Assembly (NCBI GenBank): GCA_030248215.1 | Contig: JASANG010004061.1 | Coordinates: forward strand, 1-64,000 | Source of the DNA: Enoplolaimus lenunculus | Lineage: Eukaryota; Nematoda; Enoplea; Enoplida; Thoracostomopsidae | Length of the DNA: 64,000 bases | Direction of reading: 5' to 3' | Shown: in pieces, positions 28,414 through 40,605 of the stretch | Position numbering within the stretch: position 1 is the first letter of the stretch | Layout: the number at the start of each line of letters is the position of its first letter | Notes under the pieces: generated by a model | The model's database searches: none | Told to the model about the DNA's origin: nothing | The model's input: the letters and a program-made list of their open reading frames with translations, nothing else | Program-made: the position numbers and the translations under genes

Positions 28414-31400
28414 TCAATTATTAACGTTAACCTGATCGATATCAGACGAATAACTCAGTTCAACGTTGTTTTCTAACCCGCCACAGGTATCATTCCGTCC
28501 TCTGAACAATCCTAAACAACATCCGTTGTAGAAAAATCGCACCTGACCTAAGCGTTCGGATATTCCTGGTTTATCGTTTGGAACATCCGTACACGCGTGG
28601 AATTCACATCGTCGTTTCTTAATGTCGTGACATTGTAAATTTTGAGTTTGATTTGTGGACTTATTAAATTTCGGTTTAGAACAGTCTCGTTTGCGCTGGG
28701 TACTACCACAACCGCCACAATCATAATCACACCTTGACCAAGTTGACCACGCTGAACACAGCTGTTCGCACGAATCAACTGCTATTGGTTGAAACGTATT
28801 TGCGATAGCCGGTTGTTGTGTTGTTCCTAACCGTTCATTGGTGTCCACGTCCGGCTCTTGTTCCAGCAAAGCGGTCGTGTTGTTACTGTCTTCGCTGTCA
28901 GTCCTCGGTGTCGTCCAGTAGCTCAGAGTAAATTTGACGGTTTCCATCTTGAGTGCTCGAGACTTTGACCGTTTCGTCGCTTTGGATCGATACAAAATTA
29001 ACATTTCGTTCGTTTCTGAAACGAAAATTTTGTCCGGCTTCAACGTACAACAAAACCGGTATCCGGTGCTGGTAAAATTATTTTGACCCGTCTTTACTTC
29101 AACATATTGCCAGTTGCAGGTCGGAGTACACGGCAACTGAAAATCACCCCGGAACTGTGCTTTGATGCTATTTCCGTTTGTTGACCGGATCAGCCAATTA
29201 CAATCCTGGTCAACATTGCTGTGAACAGGCAATTCCAAATCAATTGCCTTCATTGAATTTGTGTCTTCGAATTCGTACACGACTTTCGGTGCTACCAACA
29301 CACCTCCACATCCGGATAAGCTCGGAGCAACAGAGCGGCACTGTACGCCGTCGAATCCGTCAGGACACAGACATTGCGAACAACGATTGGGATGCGGGTA
29401 TCCGCCATGATCACATTTGATATTGGAGTCTTTACATCTCGTGCTGCAGTATTGATTATTAACCTAAAATAGACACGATTTGATATAAGGTTCAACTATA
29501 TAAATGGCTCAACTGTGCATTCATTAACGCTTTATAAGCCAACATTTAGTTGTGTCATTTTTCAAGCATTCACTAATTGGTACCGAAGCAATTAGTAAAA
29601 AACAGGAGTGGTTAATGACAAGAGTGTACAACTCTTGCAGCCACGCTTGGTACAAAATGTACCACCGTACGTTGCGTCTTTGGCCAACCCACCCTTGTTC
29701 AAAGCGGGGCCGCAGTCACATGCAATAACCCTAAATTAAACTATAAGGGGAACATGTTTGATGCCGCATACATAAAGTGCCACGGTTCGCATCGGTTGTA
29801 CCCCCGTTAAATGAAGGGGTCAGGGCAAAAACGCAACGCGTGCCGGGTACATTCTTTTCTACACAGAATACGCGCAGTTGCAGAACACTCTTGTTAAATA
29901 GCGATTATCAACTCTTGGTAAAAATGGTTGCAAATATTGCTAAACCTGTTTATAGTCAACAAACGACGGTTCGTTTCGTTGGCCCATAGTTGTTTGAAAC
30001 TGTGGATCGTTAGCAATTATCGAATATTCGTTCGCTTGAAACGTAAACGCTCGTGTCCAGCTGTCGTAATGCATAACGCTGCCGAAATCATACGGTGTAT
30101 TATACGTATGAACATTTTCCGGCTCTTGAGCGATAAAATTGTTAAAAAACGTTGGAATAATATTCGGATAATTGACGGTGACGTGATCCGATTGATCTGG
30201 TCGGTTTTGTTCGTGAAAAAATCCCAACGAATGTCCAAGTTCGTGTGAAATGATGCCAATCCTGTCACAGCCTCGATGCGAAATCGAAATATCTTGAGTG
30301 CCGCCTGAAAAGTATTACCAAAAACGAGCATTTCAGCGGTCATGTTTTAGGAGACACAATATTTACTATCTTCCACGGTTTTTCGTGCCAGTGGACTATT
30401 GCTTGAAGCGTTACATTTGAGAGTAAGCTTAAGCTTTAGACTAATTTTTTTGCTTGACTTACGCATAAGCTTAGGCTTAGGCTAAGGAATATTCTCGTCC
30501 TTACGCCTAGGCTTAGGCTTAGCCTTAGGCTTACGAATATGCTTGTAATTTTGTTCCGCCCTTGTTCTTTACATTGGCCGTACTTTTACAGCTCGTGGCA
30601 TTAGATGCGAGGACCTATGTTTTAACTGTGTCACTGCTTCCATCTAAACGAATATTGCGGTTTCAATGAGTTATAATTCTATCGGTTTCAAAAAATGCAT
30701 TTTTATGCAGATTGACAAACAAATTTCGTTTTCAAACATTTAACTTGCAGTTGCAGTGTTAAAGTGCAATTATTTTGAACAACTGCATATTATACACAAT
30801 ATTTGCCAGAATAATTTTTTCACCGCGCACACATGCTTTAACTTTGGGCTCAAAGTTTATGATCACGATTTAGGCAAAGGAAACATGCTGGTATATGACT
30901 AAGCGTTTGCCTGAGCCTAAGACTTGAAGCTTCAAAAAGGTGGATACAGTGTGCAAGGACGATTTTACCTGCTTTTCCAACAAACGACGAACATCCGCGT
31001 CCGTTAATAAATTGAATTCTGTCGACTCCAGGCGCATTTTCTTGCCATCGAACACACGTTGATTGTTCCCAAAGTTGAATCGCTCGGCGAATAATTGACC
31101 GAACCTGTGGTGAAACATTATCGTCGAACGAGTACGGGATCGGAAAACGGTCCCAATATTTGAACGGTGACGTCTCGTGGGCGGCAGCAATTTTCCTGCG
31201 TCGACGAATTCGTTCATTTTTGTTGACTGCGGGAGTGTGTTCTGAAATACTGTAGTGACCCGAATAAGACGGGGACTGATATTTATTTGGCCTCTCCAGA
31301 GGGTACGCCCCCTTCTTAGTCGGTTACGGACTGTTATTTATTTTTAACCCACCCTCCGCCGCTCTTCGTAACTGATATATATCCGGTACTGCAACTATCC

Positions 31401-34085
31401 GTTGAACTAAACGTTTATTTGTCTTGCGTCAATAGCTTGAGCGATCATGCAAGGTTATACTAAGGAATATACTTTCAAAATTTAAGTACGCCTTATAAAG
31501 ATTCGAACTCAATTTTATTTAGTCCTGGAGTCATTTATGCACTACAATTACGAATAACTGACCTTTATGTACTCTACTTTAGGATTTAGGGACTCTATCC
31601 GCTTACGGACTCTTATTTGGGATACGTACTCCTATTGATTGGGACTCAAAAGGGGAACCCTCCCTCTTATTACCCCACACCCTCTTATTCGAGTTACTAC
31701 AGTAGTAAATTGTGCGAGTGATAACTGTCGGAAACAGTGAAGCTAATCAAAGTGTACAATTGGGTTTTAGCTGAAATACTTGAGAAATATTGCTCGAATG
31801 AGTTCATTGAATAGTAACCTTTTAATATCGAAAATGTTTAAAATATCATAGGTTAAGTAAAATTTAAATCACAGCAATAAATTGTCCCTGACAATAGTCA
31901 TGGATCCACCATGAGATTCCTTACAATCCTGTTATACCATAAACTTGGGATAGCCACTGCACAAATATGGCAAGAGCTTACGCAAAGCAAACAGTCTTGA
32001 TTGTAGAATTGATTCATTGGCTATTCATGTATCGAATAAACTAATATTTCTTGTATGATGGGTGCCGAAACAAGTACGATAGGTGTGACTATTTTTGCAT
32101 TTGGTAAACTAGTATTTACACCACAGCAGGGTTGGTTATTTTTTCGGGAAAATTGACTCGACCGGAAAAAAATGATTTTCCGTTGTTTTCCGGAAAAAAT
32201 GAAAAAATTGAAAATCATGTACTAACGCTTCCGCAAGCGCAAAAATATGAAGAATAATTTGTTTATTAAAAAAGTAACATTGGGAGAATCGAATGACTGT
32301 TTCATTATGTATCAACATTTTGTAACACATGATGATATGCATACTGCACACACTACAGATCTGTCATATACCTAAAAAGGTGCATATGCCAGTGGAAATG
32401 GCAACAAACTTGCGGGGTTGAGTAAAACAAAAAATCTGCAACCGGGATGCGCAGTTTCATTGATATACGAAAAATGAAATTAAACCGGAAGTTAGGTTCC
32501 GAACTAAATGCTGCATACATAAACAATTTATGTTGCTTCAAAGAGACGGAAACATCTCAGATAGATATAGCAGTCACTTTAAGCTTTAAGATATATAGTA
32601 ACAAGGATACAACGGAAATTCGTGTTTGATTGGAAAAACGTTTGTATAGACCGCAAGTCTACTGGAGTGAGAGAAGACACAACTCTACTCACCATGCATC
32701 CACCTTTGAGTAGCCACCGTAGCTTTAGTAAAGTGCAGGTGTAGTTATTACCTGTAAACTTGTGTTTCCAGGTATTCCCTGAAGTTTTTGAGAGGAATGC
32801 ATTTCCCTACTCCTGCCACTGGCGGATCCAATGTTGGGAACCAATATTTTGTAAAGGTTTAGCTCTAAAATGACGTTTGGCTTCCGGTTCGCTTCGTTCG
32901 CGAGTGCTTTCACTATATCTCGTGCGGTTCCTCATTCTAGAGTTTCCTGAATCAAAGCCATTGATTCCTACCCAGTAAATCAGCCTTTGCGATCATGTGA
33001 GCGTGCGAAAAATTCTCACGGTTTCCAAGATTTTTTGTCGCTGTTTTGCGAGTTATTTATACTCAGATTATATTAAAAAGTGTTTTTCCACGTGTTTTTC
33101 CGTTTTTACTTGCTGTGGGGCCTATATTGTCAAAAATAATCGTAATTATGCGTCATCCATTTTATCGTGTGCCCGCCGTGTGGAAAATTGACGCAACCAT
33201 TTCTAAGTACGGTTTTGAAAAACGCTTCAAAACGGAAATTGAATTTCAAAACTGTTTCAATTTCCCACAGCTATCGTTTTTTTCAAAACCGTACTTGGAA
33301 ATGGTTGCGAAGTGCGGTTTTGAAAAACGCTTCAAAACGGAAATTGAATTTCAAAACTGTTTCAATTGCCCACAGCTATCGATTTTTTCAAAACCGTACT
33401 TGGAAATGGTTGCGTCAATTTACCACACGGCGGGCACACGATAAAATGGATGACGCATTAGCAAGCTAAATTGTTACATTGAAATCGCAATACCTTGTGA
33501 TTCGTTAATGGGCCTCAACTGTCTTCTGTGCTTTAACATCCGCAGGTACCGGTTTTCGATAGCGTTCGCTTGTGCATCGTTCAACAAAATATCCGTTTCG
33601 TACGTCTCTTCCGCAATATTTTGTGCAATATTCACGTCGATCTCGGTGACCAGTTCCCTTGCGCGCCTACCCCTCAACGTCATCGACCCCCTGTTATGAT
33701 GTTGTCGACGTCTTATCGCGTCATGCATTACGTCATCCTCGGCAATCGTTTTTGATGCAAGCAAATTTGCAACATTATTCAGCTGTTTGATTTTATTCAC
33801 ACTTGCAGGTTTCGCTTGGTAGTGTTCGTCGCTATGAGACTCGCGTTGCTGTTGTTTATTGCATTCACTTGAATGCGACTCCAAACAGTAAGATTGAACC
33901 AGCGATTGGCAAGCGTTCAAGCTTTGAGCAGCTCTACTTTGGCACCATATATACAATGCATCTTTACTCTTTTGTTGAGTCGTTTGGCTGTTTCTGCTGG
34001 AGTCAGCGGCGACACTTTTCACCGTTGTTGATAATAAAAAAGTTATCGCTAATGTCCAAAAATAACAAATAACACGGTAATGCAT
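28414..34085 (-). CDS. secreted astacin metalloprotease, astacin-EGF-CUB-TSP1 (nematode NAS subgroup V type), four exons
   Basis: Zinc endopeptidase (M12A). Exons: 33494-34085, 30969-31241, 29946-30304, 28414-29463. All GT-AG with matching phases; 757 codons plus stop. MHYRVICYFW... gives a signal peptide; an earlier in-frame ATG at 34127 adds 14 residues and spoils it. The prodomain includes YETDILL, resembling the inhibitory FxGD region, and a basic cleavage site near residues 208-214. The catalytic domain starts about WDRFPIPY (227-234). Zinc motif HELGHSLGFFHE at 309-320, Met-turn SVMHY at 364-368 with Y368. EGF-like Cys cluster 414-450, CUB about 460-591, TSP1 640-699 (CSAWSTWSRC, CGGCG), then a short tail. 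Relatives in Caenorhabditis (NAS-36, NAS-37, HCH-1) act in moulting and hatching; that role here is inference. No domain is broken. Confidence 0.94.
29603..29917. mobile_element. diverged MITE of the CAAGAGTGG family
   Basis: Retains 'gcaacgcgtgccgggtacat' and the ACTCTTGG end. It fills most of the 482-bp astacin intron between 29463 and 29946, ending about 30 bp from the zinc-motif exon. Confidence 0.6.
30421..30579. mobile_element. TTAGGC MITE, left end missing
   Basis: Right end TTCTTTACATTGGCC intact, with TTAGGC words inside. It starts abruptly at 'gagtaagctta'. Located in the astacin intron between 30304 and 30969. Confidence 0.65.
33149..33457. mobile_element. TTA-flanked MITE with ~75-bp arms and internal duplication
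   Basis: TTA duplications at 33146-33148 and 33458-33460. Arms begin TGCGTCATCCATTTTATCG and are nearly identical over about 75 bp. The interior has a 105-bp tandem duplication (33211 and 33316 start equivalent blocks). It lies in astacin intron 1, about 30 bp from the exon 1 donor. PIF/Harbinger-like by target site. Confidence 0.8.
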
Positions 34086-34503
34086 TTGAAATTTTTTAAG
34101 CCAAAAATACGTCAGTGCAGCAAGCAAATCGGTAAAATTATTGTAATTTTTTTTTCAAACGCAGCCGTAAACAATGACTTCAGGCGTGAGTCAATGCATT
34201 AAAAGTTGCATAATTCATAAAAAAAATTTGACTCAAAATTTTCGAACAAAATTTATGAAATTTGCAACCAAATATAACAACTATTTCGAGTAAATGTGAC
34301 TGATGTTTATGTATCACACAACTTTCGTTAATTGTCAACAGGTGGCTGTCAAAACTTTACGCCCTACTGCGATCAGAAATATTTTTGTCTATTAATCTTT
34401 TATATACCACTTTATTTTTTTCGCTAACTCGACTAGCTGGTGTATTTCGAATTTGCAAGCCGTTAAATATTTTGGTTTCGCTTTTAAGTCACATAGCAAA
34501 TTT

Positions 34504-34776
34504 GGCCAATGTAACGAACAGGGGTGGAACAGTATTATAAGCATATTCCTAAGCATAAACCTAAGCCTAAGCCTAAGCCTAAGCCTAAGCCTAAGCCTGA
34601 GCCTGAGCCTAAGCTTACGCCTAAGCCTAAGCCTAAGCCTAAGCCTAAGCGTAAGAATGAGCATATTCCTAAGCCTAAGCCTAAGCCTAAGCTAAGCATA
34701 TAATAGTCTAAACCTTTAAGCTTACTCTTTTGTAGTCCCACAGAAAAACGTTCCGCCCCTGATCTTTACATAGGCC
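34504..34776. mobile_element. hAT-like MITE with long TTAGGC array
   Basis: Perfect 8-bp duplication GCAAATTT (34496-34503, 34777-34784). Interior has two tracts of CCTAAG (TTAGGC on the other strand), around a dozen and four or more hexamers, separated by 'gaatgagcatattc'. It lies about 420 bp upstream of the astacin start. Confidence 0.9.
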
Positions 34777-35171
34777 GCAAATTTGATGTATTGCGGATTT
34801 AAACACAATTATTCAAACAACTTCAATGTAAAGCAAAACTATGGCATGCATGATGGGACGCTGGAATCAAATTTGCATTTATTTCAAGTAAGATTTTAGA
34901 AACCCAACCAATTAGTAACAATTTGGCGACGTTAAAATGGTGTATACAACCGCTTTTAGTTATATGGTTGCATTGCGTTATGTAAAAACAGGGTATGCAA
35001 TGTTCATTAACGTTTTTAATTTGAAATACATATTTGTAAATTAGACTATAAACCGTTTGCAATTTTAGCTACAAGCCAAAATCAAACAGATTATGAGTTC
35101 AATTTAATCTACAATAAATGCTAAAAAGAATTTTGCGACGGTGTGAGTTTGCTTAACTTTTATCTAAACTT

Positions 35172-36109
35172 ATTGAGCGAAGCGAAACTCCGAGCGAAGC
35201 TCGGAGTATCGAGAAGCGTTTTGTGTTTTGTACTTGGGGGTCGAAAGGTGGATGTCCGTCCGTCCGTCCGTCCGTCTGTCCGTCCGAAAAGAATCTCCGG
35301 AACGGCTGAACCGATTTTGATAAACTCTTTTTGTTTGAAAGCCAATAATCCTGGAGTGTTAACCTCGCATTGGGGTTTTAAAATTTGGAGCCGTTTATTA
35401 GCTACAGGCTAATTTGCATAATTAATTAAACCTAAATTAGTACTTTCCACAATATTTCACTAATTATTACAGTTAGAAGCAATCTAATTTTAGCATTAAA
35501 GGGTTTTTGGTGCGAGGAATCTGCGTAGACTGTTTAGGAAGCTCCAAAACCGACAGTTGAGCAGTTAGCTAATAGATAATTTGCATATTAGCAAGGTTAT
35601 AAGCCTAAACTAGGACTTTTTACAATATTTCACTAATTATAAAGGTTATAAGCAATATAATTTCAGCACTAAAGGGTTTTAGGTGCAAGGAATTTGAATA
35701 AATAGTTTATAAACATCCAAAACCGATAATAGAATAGTTAGCTAATAACTAATTTGCATAATAGCTTAATTGACAAGACAAAACTAGGACTTTTTAAATT
35801 ATTTCAATAATTTTTAGGGTTCACTGAAGGTTTTTGGGTGCGAGGAATCTGAATAAATTGTTTACAAACCTCCAAAACCGATAATTGAATAGTTAGCTAA
35901 TAGATAATTTGCATATTAGCTTACTTATTAAGACAAAATTAGGATTTTTTTAAATTATTCCAAAAATTATAGGGTGGCTGAAGGGTTTTTGGGTGCGAGA
36001 AATCTGAGGACATTGCTTACAAACCTCCAAAACCGATAAATGAATAGTTAGCTAATAACTAATTTGCATATTACCTTAATTGCTTACGTGTGTTTGAGCT
36101 TCGCTCAAT
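35172..36109. mobile_element. non-autonomous DNA element with GTCC run and internal tandem repeats
   Basis: Inverted tips ATTGAGCGAAGC and GCTTCGCTCAAT. A (GTCC)n microsatellite at 35252-35285 precedes a conserved-looking 'gaacggctgaaccgatttt' block, then four to five diverged ~150-bp units (35420-36080) built around 'ccaaaaccgata', 'gttagctaata' and 'atttgcata'. No coding capacity. Confidence 0.65.
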
Positions 36110-36280
36110 AAATGTAGTCCCACTACGAGTGGTATATTTTAAAATATTGACAGGCTTAATGGCTTTGATAGATCGTGTTGGTATTTCCGTATAATTTGAA
36201 AATGTTCCAATACAAACCTTTAATCATATTCCGAAATGTGTGTAACCTATCTCCCTGTTGGTGATAGTTGTCGAAAGAGT

Positions 36281-36484
36281 GGCCCATGTAAACATTAGTG
36301 GGGAACGTTTTTCTGTGGGACTGTAATAGAGTAAAGCTTAAGCTTTAGACTAATTTTTTGCTTGTTATAGGCTTAGGCTTAATAGACTTAGGCTTAGGAA
36401 TACACTGATTCTTACGCTGAAACTTAGACTTAGGCTTAGGAATAAGCTTATAATACTGCTCCGTCCCTGTTCTTTACATTCGCC
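36281..36484. mobile_element. hAT-like MITE with TTAGGC array
   Basis: Perfect 8-bp duplication GAAAGAGT (36273-36280, 36485-36492). Family ends, with a short degenerate hexamer interior. Confidence 0.85.
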
Positions 36485-36760
36485 GAAAGAGTGAATGGTA
36501 AGGTGCAAAATATTGCACAGTTTGTATTCAAAACTTGTTCCATTTCTGGTGTCGATTTGGATATCCTCAACTGCAACAGTTGACTTGATTGCAATCCTTA
36601 AACTGATAATAGCGGTTTGCTGTTCTTGTTCGCAATATTTCCGTTGCGGTTATAAGCGTAATTATCTGGTTTTAAGCAAAAATTTCAATACTAAATTTTT
36701 TGGATATGCCATGCTTGAAAGTGCTATTTCTTCAATCGCTTTAATCACTGCTATTCTTAT

Positions 36761-38956
36761 AGACAACGTTGCCCACCGGTCGGTAATCACTACTTTTCAT
36801 TACTTTTCTTGTAGACAATGTTGCCCGCCGGCGGGCAATCATTACTATTCTTACAGACAATGTTGCCCGCCGATGGGCAATCATTACTATTCTTACAGAC
36901 AATGTTGCCCGCCGGTGGGCAATCATTACTATTCTTACAGACAATGTTGCCCGCCGATGGGCAATCATTACTATTCTTACAGACAATGTTGCCCGCCGGT
37001 GGGCAATCATTACTATTCTTACAGACAATGTTGCCCGCCGGTGGGCAATCATTACTATTCTTACAGACAATGTTGCCCGCCGATGGGCAATCATTACTAT
37101 TCTTACAGACAATGTTGCCCGCCGGCGGGCAATCATTTGTTTTCTTACAGACAATGCTGCCCGCCGGTGGGCAATCATTTGTTTTCTTACAGACAATGTT
37201 GCCCGCCGGTGGGCAATCATTTGTTTTCTTACAGACAATGTTGCCCACCGGTGGGCAATTATTACTTTTTCCCGACAATATTGCCCACCGGTAGGGATTC
37301 ACTACTTTTCCAACAGACAATGTTGCCCGCCGGTGGGCAATCATTAGGCTTCTTTCAGACAATGTTGCCCACCGGTGGGCAATCATAACTTTTCTTACAG
37401 ACAATGTTGCCCGCCGGTGGGCAATCATTACTTTTCTTGCAGACAATGTTGCCCGCCGGTGGGCAATCATTAGTCTTCTTACAGACAATCTTGCCCACCG
37501 GTGGGCAATTATAACTTTTCTTACAGACAATGTTGCCCGCCGGTGGGCAATCATTACTTTTCTTACAGACAATGTTGCCCGCCGATGGGCAATCATTACT
37601 ATTCTTACAGACAATGTTGCCCGCCGGTGGGCAATCATTTGTTTTCTTACAGACAATGTTGCCCGCCGGTGGGCAATCATTTGTTTTCTTACAGACAATG
37701 TTGCCCACCGGTGGGCAATCATTTGTTTTCTTACAGACAATGTTGCCCGCCGGTGGGCAATCATTTGTTTTCTTACAGACAATGTTGCCCACCGGTGGGC
37801 AATTATTACTTTTTTACAGACAATATTGCCCACCGGTAGGGATTCACTACTTTTCCAACAGACAATGTTGCCCGCCGGTGGGCAATCATTAGGCTTCTTA
37901 CAGACAATGTTGCCCACCGGTGGGCAATCATATCTTTTCTTACAGACAATGTTGCCCGCCGGTGGGCAATCATTACTTTTCTTACAGACAATGTTGCCCG
38001 CCGGTGGGCAATCATTAGGCTTCTTACAGACAATGTTGCCCACCGGTGGGCAATCATAACTTTTCTTACAGACAATGTTGCCCGCCGGTGGGCAATCATT
38101 ACTTTTCTTACAGACAATGTTGCCCACCGGTGGGCAATCATAACTTTTCTTACAGACAATGTTGCCCGCCGGTGGGCAATCATTAGTCTTCTTACAGACA
38201 ATGTTGCCCACCGGTGGGCAATCATTACTTTTCTTACAGACAATGTTGCCCACCGGTGGGCAATCAACTTTTCTTACAGACAATGTTGCCCACCGGTGGG
38301 CAATCATTACTTTTCTTACAGACAATGTTGCCCACCGGTGGACAATCATAACTTTTCTTACAGACAATGTTGCCCGCCGGTGGGCAATCATTACTTTTCT
38401 TACAGACAATGTTGCCCGCCGGTGGGCAATCATTACTTTTCTTACAGACAATGTTGCCCGCCGGTGGGCAATCATTAGGCTTCTTACAGACAATGTTGCC
38501 CACCGGTGGGCAATCATAACTTTTCTTACAGACAATGTTGCCCGCCGGTGGGCAATCATTACTTTTCTTACAGACAATGTTGCCCACCGGTGGGCAATCA
38601 TAACTTTTCTTACAGACAATGTTGCCCGCCGGTGGGCAATCATTAGGCTTCTTACAGACAATGTTGCCCACCGGTGGGCAATCATTACTTTTCTTACAGA
38701 CAAGGTTGCCCACCGGTGGGCAATCATAACTTTTCTTACAGACAATGTTGCCCACCGGTGGGCAATCATTACTTTTCTTACAGACAATGTTGCCCACCGG
38801 TGGGCAATCATAACTTTTCTTACAGACAATGTTGCCCGCCGGTGGGCAATCATTACGCTTCTTACAGACAATGTTGCCCACCGGTGGGCAATCATAACTT
38901 TTCTTACAGACAATGTTGCCCGCCGGTGGGCAATCACTTCTATTCTTACAGACAAT
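36761..38956. repeat. 42-bp palindromic-core satellite, block 1 (~52 monomers)
   Basis: Each monomer is an 18-bp core, TTGCCCACCGGTGGGCAA (a perfect palindrome) or the same with G for A at core position 7, plus a 24-bp T-rich tail ending CTTACAGACAATG. Tails fall into about five types (cattac, cataac, cattaggc, catttg, cattactatt). 37305-38956 corresponds to block 4 at 43561 with a constant offset of 6256 bp at its start, later shifted by about four whole monomers. Open frames on both strands reflect the period of 14 codons. Confidence 0.97.
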
Positions 38957-39317
38957 GGCTGGGTTTCCCAAACCTTACTTAAGTACAACTTAGTACATAA
39001 GTATATACGGGCTAAGTAATTACTTAAACATTTTGTCGTTTTTAAAAGCGTAAGTAAATACTTAAAGTCGCATACTAAATTTGACATATTAGAAATTAAC
39101 CGTTCGAGAATACTAACCTTGGTCTAATTGAAACTGTAGACTCATGGAGTCTGCTTAATATAAAGCAAAAGTATTACTTCCTTATTATGACAATAGCTCC
39201 CATAGGCGTGCGTTTGTTTTTGCTCAAAACGTTAAACAATTCCTTAAGTCAGTGACTTAACTAATTACTTAAGCATAACTAAAGTAAATACATAAGTAAG
39301 ATTTCAGAAACCCAACC
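38957..39317. mobile_element. GGCTGGGTTTC MITE inside satellite, copy 1
   Basis: A 361-bp element with ~30-bp imperfect inverted ends (GGCTGGGTTTCCCAAACC; the other end inverted is GGTTGGGTTTCTGAAATC), rich in TACTTAAG. Flanked by AAT on both sides, consistent with a 3-bp target duplication in the satellite. All six copies in this domain sit after the same variant monomer (cacttctattc tail). Confidence 0.8.
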
Positions 39318-40244
39318 AATGTTGCCCACCGGTGGGCAATCATTACTTTTCTTACAGACAATGTTGCCCACCGGTGGGCAATCATAACTTTTCTTACAGA
39401 CAATGTTGCCCGCCGGTGGGCAATCATTACTTTTCTTACAGACAATGTTGCCCGCCGGTGGGCAATCATTACTTTTCTTACAGACAATGTTGCCCGCCGG
39501 TGGGCAATCATTAGGCTTCTTACAGACAATGTTGCCCACCGGTGGGCAATCATAACTTTTCTTACAGACAATGTTGCCCGCCGGTGGGCAATCATTACTT
39601 TTCTTACAGACAATGTTGCCCACCGGTGGGCAATCATAACTTTTCTTACAGACAATGTTGCCCGCCGGTGGGCAATCATTAGGCTTCTTACAGACAATGT
39701 TGCCCACCGGTGGGCAATCATTACTTTTCTTACAGACAATGTTGCCCACCGGTGGGCAATCATAACTTTTCTTACAGACAATGTTGCCCGCCGGTGGGCA
39801 ATCATTAGGCTTCTTACAGACAATGTTGCCCACCGGTGGGCAATCATAACTTTTCTTACAGACAATGTTGCCCGCCGGTGGGCAATCATTACTTTTCTTA
39901 CAGACAATGTTGCCCGCCGGTGGGCAATCATTAGGCTTCTTACAGACAATGTTGCCCACCGGTGGGCAATCATTACTTTTCTTACAGACAATGTTGCCCA
40001 CCGGTGGGCAATCATTACTTTTCTTACAGACAATGTTGCCCACCGGTGGGCAATCATAACTTTTCTTACAGACAATGTTGCCCACCGGTGGGCAATCATA
40101 ACTTTTCTTACAGACAATGTTGCCCGCCGGTGGGCAATCATAACTTTTCTTACAGACAATGTTGCCCACCGGTGGGCAATCATAACTTTTCTTACAGACA
40201 ATGTTGCCCGCCGGTGGGCAATCACTTCTATTCTTACAGACAAT
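39318..40244. repeat. 42-bp satellite, block 2 (~22 monomers)
   Basis: Same monomer. Together with the adjoining MITE it is part of a 1288-bp unit present twice (39318-40605 and 40606 onward, the second diverging near its end). Confidence 0.95.
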
Positions 40245-40605
40245 GGCTGGGTTTCCCAAACCTTACTTAAGTACAACTTAGTACATAAGTATATACGGGC
40301 TAAGTAATTACTTAAACATTTTGTCGTTTTTAAAAGCGTAAGTAAATACTTAAAGTCGCATACTAAATTTGACATATTAGAAATTAACCGTTCGAGAATA
40401 CTAACCTTGGTCTAATTGAAACTGTAGACTCATGGAGTCTGCTTAATATAAAGCAAAAGTATTACTTCCTTATTATGACAATAGCTCCCATAGGCGTGCG
40501 TTTGTTTTTGCTCAAAACGTTAAACAATTCCTTAAGTCAGTGACTTAACTAATTACTTAAGCATAACTAAAGTAAATACATAAGTAAGATTTCAGAAACC
40601 CAACC
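40245..40605. mobile_element. GGCTGGGTTTC MITE inside satellite, copy 2
   Basis: Exactly 1288 bp after copy 1 and apparently identical, so copied by duplication, not a new insertion. Confidence 0.8.

Noticed and set aside
30017-30343. 108-codon minus-strand frame and the plus-strand frame 29928-30248
   Set aside because: Shadows of the astacin zinc-motif exon (29946-30304) in wrong frames.
30870-31217. 115-codon minus-strand frame
   Set aside because: Shadow of astacin exon 2; the correct frame, set by phases at 30969 and 31241, gives the WDRFPIPY catalytic start.
34453-34741. Leu/Ser-rich or Leu/Arg-rich frames in TTAGGC tracts (also 56971-57403)
   Set aside because: Hexamer repeats translate openly in several frames; the tracts lie inside MITEs with target duplications.
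36790-39087. 765-codon minus-strand frame and similar long frames through 53 kb
   Set aside because: The 42-bp period is 14 codons, so any stop-free frame stays open. Several frames on both strands are open at once with low-complexity peptides.
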